From positions 1-64,000 of the forward strand of contig NZ_BCNM01000001.1 in NCBI RefSeq assembly GCF_001514495.1: a DNA stretch of 64,000 nucleotides, in the 5' to 3' direction. Position 1 is the stretch's first letter, and each line of letters opens with the position of its first letter. Positions 22,601-27,500 of this stretch are shown in pieces. A program made the position numbers and the translations under genes. A model generated the notes under the pieces. The model saw nothing but the letters and a program-made list of their open reading frames with translations, had not been told where the DNA came from and ran no database searches. The DNA comes from Paenibacillus pabuli NBRC 13638 (GTDB lineage: Bacteria; Bacillota; Bacilli; Paenibacillales; Paenibacillaceae).

Positions 22601-22985
22601 GCAGGCATATCAGGCAGACCAGTACCAAGTTCAATCGCTTGCCGATCGAGATGCTGTGGCATGTTATTATTTCCGCAATCGCAGCGGACATTTCTTTGGT
22701 GAACTTGAACCTTACTTTGTCACGGCGGAAGATTGCATCGAATTGAATAATTCATCTTATTGGAAAGTATGGGAGCAGAATATCCCGAATTTTAATTTGT
22801 TTGACATCGATGTTTCCAACCATATGATGCTGTTGTCCAATCCCGCAAGCTCGGATCGAATAGGTGCTTTCTGCCAGCAGTTGTATTCAAATGAAGGGGT
22901 CACGGAAAAAGATGTTCAATCCTTCCAAAAAAGTACCAAAGCAAAAGCAAGAGTCCCACGCAAGAATTCAAAAAAATTAGATTAA
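10686..22985 (+). CDS. trans-AT modular polyketide synthase, terminal protein with thioesterase
   Basis: This 4099-residue protein starts 10 nt after the previous stop; its ribosome binding site overlaps that stop codon, suggesting translational coupling. Order by nucleotide: N-terminal docking helices (10686-10790), ACP (10845-11090), KS (11418-12740), DH lacking the catalytic His motif (13320-14000), KR (14216-15530), ACP (15600-15840), KS (15987-17300), KR (17930-19320), ACP (19410-19650), non-elongating KS0 (19810-21070), ACP (21670-21900) and a type I thioesterase (22000-22900) with nucleophile Ser3858 in GGYSLGG. The N-terminal ACP completes the KS-DH-KR module of the upstream protein. 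The KS0-ACP-TE ending is a familiar way for trans-AT lines to pass the finished chain to release, probably by macrolactonization or hydrolysis. No AT domain is seen. The encoded polyketide is not identified. Confidence 0.95.
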   Translation: MKDDLYQIYNDIRARKLNPQDAANQLTSLKAQIQHTRITGELQDPGNTARADAEFHEKTRKILTQTVADQLKVRPEEIEADVELSEYGFDSIMLTELSNSLNKNYRLNLTPAVFFEHSTVAQFTDYVLETYVDQFAELWTSPAKAGDVQQTHISSASTISDSIRKNRFRSPNHFEMAHNSENTETSGNTETSENAGTSVNDESFHKAQENAKHGNSRLMRDPNPRSQEGRSQTFQQADRAITTFEPVAIIGMTGRFPMAKDTDALWENLIEGRDCITEIPLSRWDWKSIYGDPLKESNKTNIKWGGFIDGVDEFDPSFFGISPREAELMDPQQRLLMLYVWKTIEDAGYAAQSLSGSNLGIFVGTSGTGYSSLISRSGMAIEGYSSTGIVPSVGPNRMSYFLNVHGPSEPIETACSSSLVAIHRAVTAMRNGDCDAAIVGGINTILTPEGHISFNRAGMLSEDGRCKTFSEQANGYVRGEGVGMLMLKRLKDAEQAGDHIYGLIRGTSQNHGGRANSLTAPNPKAQADLLIQAYRKAGIDPRSVGYIETHGTGTPLGDPIEVNGLKAAFKELARQSGDEPLGTPHCGLGSVKSHIGHLEMAAGVAGVMKVLLQMKHGKLVPGLHLDHINPYVQLDNSPFYIVRETREWAAPRDRDGREMPRRAGVSSFGFGGVNAHIILEEYIPNQENHEKNTTAIPGQHPAIIVLSARNEARLREQVNQLLQAMREGKYAENDLANMAYTLQVGREPMEERLALIVGTLAELETALAHYMQEGAVTGYDGIETYRGHAKRKDTLLSLTEDEEMQELVHKWYLRGKLGKVAEIWTKGFIVQWSALYDGKKPARISLPTYPFAQEKYWVPIPDARSPQRFEDDYFNSAGVLHPLVHRNISNLYSQRYSSLFTGTESFLQTSANSDKRSFPDVACMEMALAAARYAMEPSGGDGQSVMKLRLSDVEWVQHDTNNLNKEFPLQIQVEIYAEEDQEELFFEIGSVSSKERQLLTTGTVSKAESSAFEQTRFDLQAIRQRCELNSSSATPEADNVWSGRQKTGRVKQSYKGNGEVLLHISASDETTRSTNMTIDPEMLKDAIQAGLCELCEQQGQVNLRRAFALKSLHSLEVVLDGQPAWVWIRLGTTPHHDSSGAVETDLRLDVAIANNAGQVLVWMEQVTVSVPEMEGLLLLEPYWETVSNHMSLSAPISYSEHRIILCGEWADVTMSEVVKREMPGVSLKQLGAAGTVAERYEAYVLALLDQFKDGESLRQEGSKFIQVVIPDNAGQSRLWTGLSGLLRTVQLEHPLVRCQLVEMQRDTSPEQWVERLKSCANLPDEDHLRYMENQMYRASWKELVQEVSPAAVSPIEEHSNRKGHEHHSAHPWQDGGVYVITGGSGGLGPIFAQDIALKATGTTIILTGRAPALSTAARQRVQELPANIQYMTMDVTHEENVQTVLSMIRHTYGKVNGILHGAGIIRDRLIENKTGAECREVLASKVEGTVYLDEATRMDDLDVMILFSSGTGVTGNMGQADYAAANAFMDRYAAYRNTLVQKGERTGQTLSVNWPLWKSGGMQVNEQQLRSLKKQTGMRPLSEEEGTAALNQALASGRSQVWVAAGEVTRLRQKILSSPHAHDSRQAGQPANTEEHTETAWLGNKVRETMASMISALLKVQVTQIDPEVELGEYGLDSIMLTELTNTLNENFNMSLTPALFFEYSTLQAFSEYVTRNYKQQFLTRFSSERVHTQAKSEAKRADSLVSRRFIRKHVSEEGRAKPANVMEDQGIAIVGMSGIFPMAADPDELWDNLAAQRDCITEIPMSRQEQYMYQRDSFDEASNLDMIWGGFIEGVDQFDPGFFGISPREAELMDPQQRLLMLYVWKAIEDAGYAPQSLSGSKLGIFVGTAGTGYSNLIASSGMAVDSYTSTGIVPSVGPNRMSYFLNVHGPSEPVETACSSSLVAIHRAVTALRNGDCNAAVVGGINTILTPEGYISLTKAGMLSSDGRCKTFSAQADGYVRSEGVGMLMIKPLKDAEEAGDHIYAVIRGTNENHGGRANSLTAPNPKAQTELLFEAYQKAGIDPRTVGYIETHGTGTPLGDPIEVNALKATFRNLYEHTGDSQMGEAHCGLGSVKSNIGHLEMAAGIAGVIKVLLQLKHQKLAPNLHLDEVNPYVQLEDSPFYLVRDLQEWKPIINADGKAMPRRAGVSSFGFGGSNAHVILEEYTGKLDKKEENHSAVREYPAMIVLSARNKGQLQEQVHLLLKRLQHGSYMDSDLRDLAYTLQVGRNAMEERLGVLTSSIADLKEKLSTALNGNMEQLPEGLIYQAGVQGGKEALLFSMDEGTEEIVNQWLQNGSYGKVLDLWTNGYPVRWEHLYKDDQDKPSRLSLPTYPFAKEKYWVPYPSVRKSDSDSLAERQQFGSVSQHVQTEEPTELLAFQEVWEETPRLESDTAKLAGEKVRGLICLLSDKNKQSIIRKLLARRSPDTKIYFVEEAGDEAGKMDRETYVQQFRMIAQQEDHIDAVLYLWPFDDAQYIREMSPIVHMIQAMAKENIQPKRILLAGEHATALDQCYLDSWIGFERSLGLSMKKTKLSVCSFHAGQDSHLLTFTDLSNLLWDELLSQSPQSVRYEHGRRLVSRVKQVDLTEHADEHTRYPKPGQTVLITGGLGGLGIIFAKAWASKGIHLVLMGRSPLDVMKRQLLKDLGKNGSEVIYVQADVSEAAEVTRALQSAKMQCGDIHGWIHAAGMESQGTLLSKSIQEFDQVLRPKVKGLLVMDEALQNEPLAFRCYFSSSSALLGDFGSCDYAVANRFQMAYAQIQDQNIRTLSILWPLWREGGMGSRTSEGTDMYLRTSGLRFLEKDEGIAFFDQVIKQSGTHQLVLPGRPSRIHRFLGLDIPVSKQSSPGLRTKARNQDQAEVRNSHSRVGKTLQECVGQELRGWAAQLLKMENTKLDPDRNLADYGFDSISLAEFAELMSQQLQLELSPTVFFAHSTLNKLSQHLITTFSEEMEARYNMMSTIYPTQIQDHFNTDRNTTPSVMEQLDGSMEHPVPEPSELHREETIAIIGMSGRFPQAGTIEDLWTNVESGSSCISRLPRSRWTTEGGKDGPEEDAGIPAWGGYLADIDRFDPMFFHISPNEAAMMDPRQRLFLEEAWHALEDAGYMGDRIRGQNCGVYVGVEEGEYGYLTADKGSINGNQNATLAARIAYALDLKGPNMAITAACSSGLVALHQACQALRSGECETALAGAVSLILSPMLHTALHRAGMLSPDGQCRVFDERANGMVPGEAVTALMLKPLKQAIQDGDPIYGTIRGSGVNYSGRTNGLTAPDPESQAELMKMVYKRYGIDPRSVQFIMSQSVGSPIGDAIEMQALSNVYGSYNDQDISVAIGSVKPLIGHTFAASGLVSLITMLMAMRHKTIPALHSYEEPNRHINMSLAGNLNIHKENRPWKTQSNASRMGAISTTGISGTNAHVVIEEYVAAETGQKSAVSEDLVTQVVILSALNKERLQAAAQQLLNTIILNNELSLRDVAYTLQVGREALPERLALIVSNKKELIHGLKKFLKAEKANKNMVDSCPMFAGRAEEDSAVKELLSGTTGEKILRAFMAEGSLDKIALYWSKGGNVSWENLYEGKPAHIISLPGYPFEKRRCWVDLTPAHTKSVVISSPVEGAFDSSMDVTGNTSLEYSITAIILNLLGLQSGELHESTPLVQYGMDSIVFIQLVQRLQTELNPEINAADLQHCLTLADIKASLTDRLNQTPMLQAKPTSFSVTGPEEKTNGSLKSAVKAWPQFPELVRLNHASEGRPVFWFHAAMGGVEGYQVIASRCTRPFYGIQARGWMTDRSPLYGIEGMAMYYVHVIKTVQPEGPYDLGGYSLGGLIAYEVCRLLQNQGDQVNSMVMLDSIYLSDEDEMTSSDKGYILQSVNMSLMSSILHQPEKIADTLIHRDEINMELSNEDFLKHLTEIAKSRGLFKNEKHLQQLIEQCIKVQQAYQADQYQVQSLADRDAVACYYFRNRSGHFFGELEPYFVTAEDCIELNNSSYWKVWEQNIPNFNLFDIDVSNHMMLLSNPASSDRIGAFCQQLYSNEGVTEKDVQSFQKSTKAKARVPRKNSKKLD
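11223..11276 (+). repeat. three tandem 18-bp units in a PKS linker
   Basis: Units at 11223-11240, 11241-11258 and 11259-11276 encode SENTET-like hexapeptides in the flexible linker between the N-terminal ACP and the KS. The units keep the frame, so copy changes would only alter linker length. Confidence 0.85.
11418..15840 (+). other. PKS module d: KS - DH* - KR - ACP
   Basis: The KS carries TACSSS, HGTGT and SVKSHIGH. The DH fold begins LHPLVHRNIS, but no HxxxGxxxxP is present: the region reads LQTSANSDKRSFPDV, so the catalytic His is gone. The KR is intact, with GGSGGLG, the Tyr of DYAAAN and an Asp in AGIIRD (B-type). The ACP has GLDSIM. The module should leave a hydroxyl group. Confidence 0.75.
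15987..19650 (+). other. PKS module e: KS - KR - ACP
   Basis: The KS has TACSSS, HGTGT and SVKSNIGH and is closely related to the module d KS. No DH-like sequence follows the linker; the KR starts near 17930. The KR core (GGLGGLG, SSSSA, Tyr of DYAVAN, AAGMESQ without Asp) closely resembles the module b KR and should be A-type. The ACP has GFDSIS. Expected product is a beta-hydroxy unit next to the release module. Confidence 0.78.
19810..22900 (+). other. PKS terminal module f: KS0 - ACP - thioesterase
   Basis: The KS keeps its Cys (Cys3205, AACSSG) and the KPLIGH His, but HGTGT is replaced by QSVGS with Gln3340 where the first His should be. It should transfer the chain but not extend it. 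The ACP has GMDSI. The thioesterase has GGYSLGG (Ser at 22257-22259) and a late His in SNHMMLL. This module ends the polyketide line. Confidence 0.82.
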
Positions 22986-22993
22986 AAAAGATC

Positions 22994-23027
22994 AAAAAGC
23001 GCCGCTCCATATGGAGCGGCGCTTTTT
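22994..23027. terminator. bidirectional intrinsic terminator between PKS and P450
   Basis: A perfect 34-nt palindrome (aaaaagcgccgctccat followed by its exact complement) lies between the PKS stop at 22985 and the P450 stop at 23044. The GC-rich stem is flanked by A5 on one side and T5 on the other, so it should stop transcription from both convergent genes. Confidence 0.93.
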
Positions 23028-23043
23028 GGATATTATACCAAGT

Positions 23044-24279
23044 TCATCGATTGTTCAAGCGGACAAGCAACCGCTGAAGACCGCGAAAGCCTACATTGGG
23101 AAGCCATTCGGGCTCATCCTGAATCCATTCCATATTCGGATATCTCGCGATCAGACGGCTCATGGCAATTTCTGTTTCCATCATTGCCAATTGGGCTCCG
23201 ATGCAAGAATGAATTCCTACACCAAAGGCCAGATTCCGCGCTTCATTGCGTTCAATATCAAACCGATGGGGATCGGTAAATTTTCGCGGATCATGATTGG
23301 CTGACCCAAAGCAGAACATGATCAATTCGCCTTTTTTAATCTGCTGATCCAGGATTTCGATGTCCTCAAGAGCGGTTCTTACAGTAATCTGTGCAGGGCT
23401 TTCATAACGAAGGACTTCCTGAATGGTGCTTTTGATCAGACCCGGAGTGTCTTTTAATTTCTGAAGTTGTTCCGGGTGTTTCATCAGTGTGAGCATACCA
23501 TTCCCAATCAGATTACGTGTGGTCTCATGTCCGGCGAAGAGAAGCATGGCACACTGCGCATGAATTTCTTCAATGGTCAGGTGCACACCATCATCATCAG
23601 TTGCTTCTATAAGATAAGTAATAAAATCTTCCTGAGGATGTATTCTTCGTTCTTCAATCACATCGGTCAAATAGGCAGTTAACAGAACCAAAAGATTTTG
23701 TGCACGCGTGACATCCTCATATGTAACCGTCATGGAACCGAACAAGTGAACAAGGCTATCTGCACATTCGGCCACACGCTCATACTGTTCCTCAGGCAGG
23801 CCCAGCAGTTTCATAATGACTTTGGTCGGAAGCGGGTAAGCATAATCCTTAATCAGATCCACTTCTTCTTTTCCTTCCAGTTCATCAAGAGAGTCGTCGA
23901 TCAAATCCATAATGTAAGGAGCGAGATTTTTGATAGACACGGAGAAGGCCTGGGTTAGCATTTTGCGATATCTGAGGTGAGAAGTGCCATCCTGGAGGGA
24001 CATCCACATTGAGAACAGACGAATGAACTCCAGAATCCCATAAAGCTGTTGTTCCGAAAACTGGACTGCCCAATATTGTTGTGCCGTGTTATGGGAAATG
24101 CGTGGATCTGCAATGTACTTGTTTACGGTCTCATACCCACCGATGTACCATAATCCTCCATACAGATTCACTTTGTGAATTTCGCCTTGCTGAATCAGCT
24201 GTCGATACACGTCATACGGATTACCAAAGAAGTTTTCATTATAAAACGTGGTTGGATCGTTGACATCAATGACAGGCAT
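23044..24279 (-). CDS. cytochrome P450 monooxygenase
   Basis: This is a soluble bacterial P450 of about 411 residues, a normal length for the class. From the ATG at 24279 the landmarks are the I-helix AGHETT (about residues 249-254), the ExxR pair as EVLR (288-291) and the heme-binding FGVGIHSCIG with proximal Cys at about 359. No membrane segment is seen, so it should be cytosolic and need a separate ferredoxin or flavodoxin. A TTG at 24285 lies 7 nt from the GGAGG at 24293-24297, while the ATG lies 13 nt from it, so the true start may be two codons upstream; a GTG at 24306 would put the ribosome binding site inside the gene. It faces the PKS across a terminator and diverges from the NRPS. 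It could oxidise either product; P450s at the end of trans-AT PKS clusters (PksS of the bacillaene cluster) make the polyketide the slightly better guess. Confidence 0.93.
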   Translation of the reverse strand: MPVIDVNDPTTFYNENFFGNPYDVYRQLIQQGEIHKVNLYGGLWYIGGYETVNKYIADPRISHNTAQQYWAVQFSEQQLYGILEFIRLFSMWMSLQDGTSHLRYRKMLTQAFSVSIKNLAPYIMDLIDDSLDELEGKEEVDLIKDYAYPLPTKVIMKLLGLPEEQYERVAECADSLVHLFGSMTVTYEDVTRAQNLLVLLTAYLTDVIEERRIHPQEDFITYLIEATDDDGVHLTIEEIHAQCAMLLFAGHETTRNLIGNGMLTLMKHPEQLQKLKDTPGLIKSTIQEVLRYESPAQITVRTALEDIEILDQQIKKGELIMFCFGSANHDPRKFTDPHRFDIERNEARNLAFGVGIHSCIGAQLAMMETEIAMSRLIARYPNMEWIQDEPEWLPNVGFRGLQRLLVRLNNR

Positions 24280-24292
24280 TGACAAGTGGTTT

Positions 24293-24297
24293 CCTCC
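24293..24297 (-). promoter_or_regulatory. ribosome binding site of the P450 gene
   Basis: GGAGG on the minus strand is 7 nt from TTG 24285 and 13 nt from ATG 24279. It excludes the upstream GTG at 24306 as a start. Confidence 0.75.
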
Positions 24298-24329
24298 TTT
24301 TATCACACTCGTTTTGAGAAATAAAGGAA

Positions 24330-24358
24330 ATTATACAAAATTAGAGTAGCATGTATAC
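24330..24358 (-). promoter_or_regulatory. possible promoter of the P450 gene
   Basis: On the minus strand a perfect TATAAT lies at 24335-24330, about 33 nt before the P450 ribosome binding site. At 17 nt spacing the -35 region reads GTATAC, which is poor, so an activator or another arrangement may be needed. Confidence 0.35.
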
Positions 24359-24396
24359 TAGAATCTGTCGAGTAACCCTCTGAATATTCACCAAAT

Positions 24397-24433
24397 TTTA
24401 CTTTTATTTTACTTAAAAACACAAATAAGTAAA
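24397..24433 (+). promoter_or_regulatory. AT-rich repeats just upstream of the NRPS promoter
   Basis: TTTTACTT occurs at 24397-24404 and again at 24407-24414, one helical turn apart. TTTACTT (24408-24414) is also inverted as AAGTAAA (24427-24433), four bases before the -35 box. This could be an operator or an UP-like element; it may also be chance in an AT-rich spacer. Confidence 0.35.
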
Positions 24434-24437
24434 TAGA

Positions 24438-24466
24438 TTGACATGGAAATTTCAGGATAATATAAT
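24438..24466 (+). promoter_or_regulatory. consensus SigA-type promoter of the NRPS operon
   Basis: TTGACA (24438-24443) and TATAAT (24461-24466) are both perfect and separated by exactly 17 nt. Transcription should begin near 24472-24475, giving a short leader of about 27 nt that holds the ribosome binding site of the first NRPS gene. Confidence 0.88.
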
Positions 24467-24483
24467 AGCTGTATTCTGCTTGC

Positions 24484-24493
24484 AAAGGAAGGA
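24484..24493 (+). promoter_or_regulatory. ribosome binding site of the BacA-like gene
   Basis: AAAGGAAGGA lies 7 nt before ATG 24501. It decides the start: an in-frame codon at 24438 is inside the -35 box and has no such site. Confidence 0.85.
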
Positions 24494-24500
24494 TATCGTT

Positions 24501-27500
24501 ATGATTACTGGACATTCCAATATCAGAGAGAATCCGACAGTGAACGAGAACAGGACGAACTATCCCCGCAATTATACCATTCATCAGTTATTTCAAGAGC
24601 AGGCCCGCTTGCATCGCGATGCGATTGCGGTAACCTCAGATACCATTCAATATACGTACAAGGAAGTAGATCAGTATTCTAACCAAATGGCCGCATTTCT
24701 TCGTCAGAAGGGGGCAGACCGCAACAAAATAATTGGTATTATGCTAGAGAGATCCCCTGAAATGATAATTGCTTTAATAGCCGTTCTCAAATCAGGGGCT
24801 TCTTATTTACCAATTGATTCTGAAACACCTGAGGAACGAGTGACTTATATGCTCAAGGACAGTGGAGCATGTATGCTGCTGACATCTCAGATTGGGAGCA
24901 ACTACAAAGAATGCACCGGCCTGGAAATTATTCACCCCAGGATTAAGGATTATCAGGACTTTTCGTCGGATGCACTGACGGACCTTAACCAGGCGGAAGA
25001 TCCGGCTTACATTATCTATACATCGGGGTCAACGGGTTTGCCCAAAGGTGTGGTGATCTCTCATCGGGCTGCTATCCGTGTTGTACGTGATACCAATTAC
25101 ATCACAATTACGGAGCAGGACTGTATGCTTCAGATGTCCAATTATTCGTTTGATGCTTCGGTATTTGAAATATTTGGAGCCCTGCTGAATGGAGCCAGAT
25201 TAGTCATCCTTCAGAAGGAAGAGGCACTTAACATGTCAGGCCTTGCCCAGTCTATTGAAAAAAACGGGATAACCGTTATGTTCATCACAACTGCTTTTTT
25301 TAATGCCATCGTGGAACGTGAGATTACCTGTTTGAAATCGGTTCGCAAAGTGCTTTTTGGTGGAGAAAGAGTTTCACTGACACATGTAAAAAAAGCGTTT
25401 GAATATATGGGGGAAAACAAGCTTATTCACGTTTATGGACCTACGGAAAGTACGGTTTTTGCGACGTATTATGCTGTAAACGGAATTGATGGGGAAGCGC
25501 TTACAATACCGATAGGTAGACCTATCGCCAATACCTCCGTTCTGGTGCTGGATCAGCATGATCATCCCGTCCCTGTCGGAACAGCCGGGGAATTATGCAT
25601 ATCCGGTGATGGACTGGCACTCGGTTATTTGAATAACGAGGAGCTCACGGAACAAAAATTCGTATCTCATCCTTTCCTTACTTCAGAGCGGATGTACCGC
25701 ACGGGTGATTTGGTTCGCTGGACGCCTGAGCATACCCTTGAATTTTTGGATCGAATGGATCAGCAGGTGAAGCTTCGTGGCTTTCGGATCGAGCTTGGGG
25801 AAATAGAGACCCATTTATCTAGGCATGACGCGGTAGCAGAGGCATTTGTCATGATGCGAACAAACGATGCGGGCCATTCCTATCTGTGTGCATACATGGT
25901 GTTGACCGAGGAAACCTCGATTGAGGAGCTGCGTCTTTTCCTGGAGCAAAGAATACCGGAGTACATGGTACCAAGCTATTATGTCAAGTTGGAGCAGCTT
26001 CCACTGACTGCGAATGGCAAGATTAACAAGAGTGAATTACCCGAGCCAGATCAAAGTATCCATTCAGGCAGGGTATACGTTGCTCCGACAACGGAGTTGG
26101 AACAGCGTCTGTCCTTGATTTGGAAAGAAGTACTACAGATCGAGCAGTTGAGTATACATGACAGTTTTGCGCATCTGGGCGGTCATTCGCTTAATGCCAT
26201 TGAAGTGATTGCACGGATTAATGAGGATTTAAATGCAAGTCTGCCATTAAACCAGCTTTTCCGTCTTGGAACGATACAAAATATAGCGAAATTTTTAGAA
26301 AATAACGATGAGGATAACACGGAGGCTTACTTCACGGATCAAGGTGATCCTGCCAATATGCTCGAACCATTCGGTCTCACGGGTATTCAGTTGGCTTATT
26401 TGATTGGACGTGACCCTGCGTTTGAGATGGGTGGAGCTGCAACCAATTTTACGGTCGAATTCGAGGCAGAGGCCGATATGGATTTGGTTAATGCAACCTT
26501 GCAGAAATTGATCAACAGGCATCCCATTTTACGAACAGTTGTGTATGAGAACGGGACACAGCAAATATTAAAAAAACCACCGTTATACACGGTAGAAGTG
26601 ATAGACGTGTCAGAACGGGATACAGCATATCGTAGCTCGCGAATGGAAGCAGAGAGACAACGAATGATGGCAAAAGTTATTACTCCAAGCGAGTGGCCCT
26701 TATTTGAAATGAAAGCTTATCGGATGTCAGAGCGTCAATATTATTTTTATCTGAACCTGGACCCGCTCATATGTGATGACAGCAGCTTGAAGCTGCTCAT
26801 CAAGGAATTCAAATGGCTCTATGCAAACGGGGATCAGGAGCTGCCGGAGCTTCAATATAATTTTAGGGACTATGTACAGGCCATGACACGTTTCAAACAG
26901 TCTGCACGTTATTTCAAGGATCAACAGTACTGGATGGACAAGCTGGAAGACTTCCCTGGTTCTCCGGCTTTGCCGCTCAAATGTGATCCCGCAGACATAA
27001 ACGTGCCCCAATTCAGCAAGTTCTCGAATTTTATAACGGGTGAACATTGGAACAAGCTCAAACAGCAGGCAAGGCTGCATAACGTTACGCCAACCTCCAT
27101 TTTGTGCGCAGCCTATGCTTATGTACTTGCACACTGGTCGAACCAGGAGAGATTTGGGGTTAACCTGACCGTATTTAACCGGATTCCGTTTCATGAAGAT
27201 GTGAAGAGGATGGCGGGAGACTTTACAACACTAATGTTGCTGGATATTGATACACGGAATTCGATGAATTCGTTCTGGACCTTTACAGAGTCGGTGCAAC
27301 ATTCATTGCTGGATGCACTGGATCACAGACATTATGATGGCGTTGATTTTATAAGACAATTGGGCAAAAAACATGATATGCACAAAAGAGCGGTCATGCC
27401 AATTGTATTTACGAGTGTCTTAAATGAGAATGTGGAAGATTCATTTGACGCTTTGTTTAACTTCGACCAGATCAAGTATTTCAGTACAAGAACCTCACAG

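Noticed and set aside
24438..24500. Earlier in-frame start for the BacA-like gene
   Set aside because: The region contains the -35 and -10 boxes, and the AAAGGAAGGA site points to ATG 24501.
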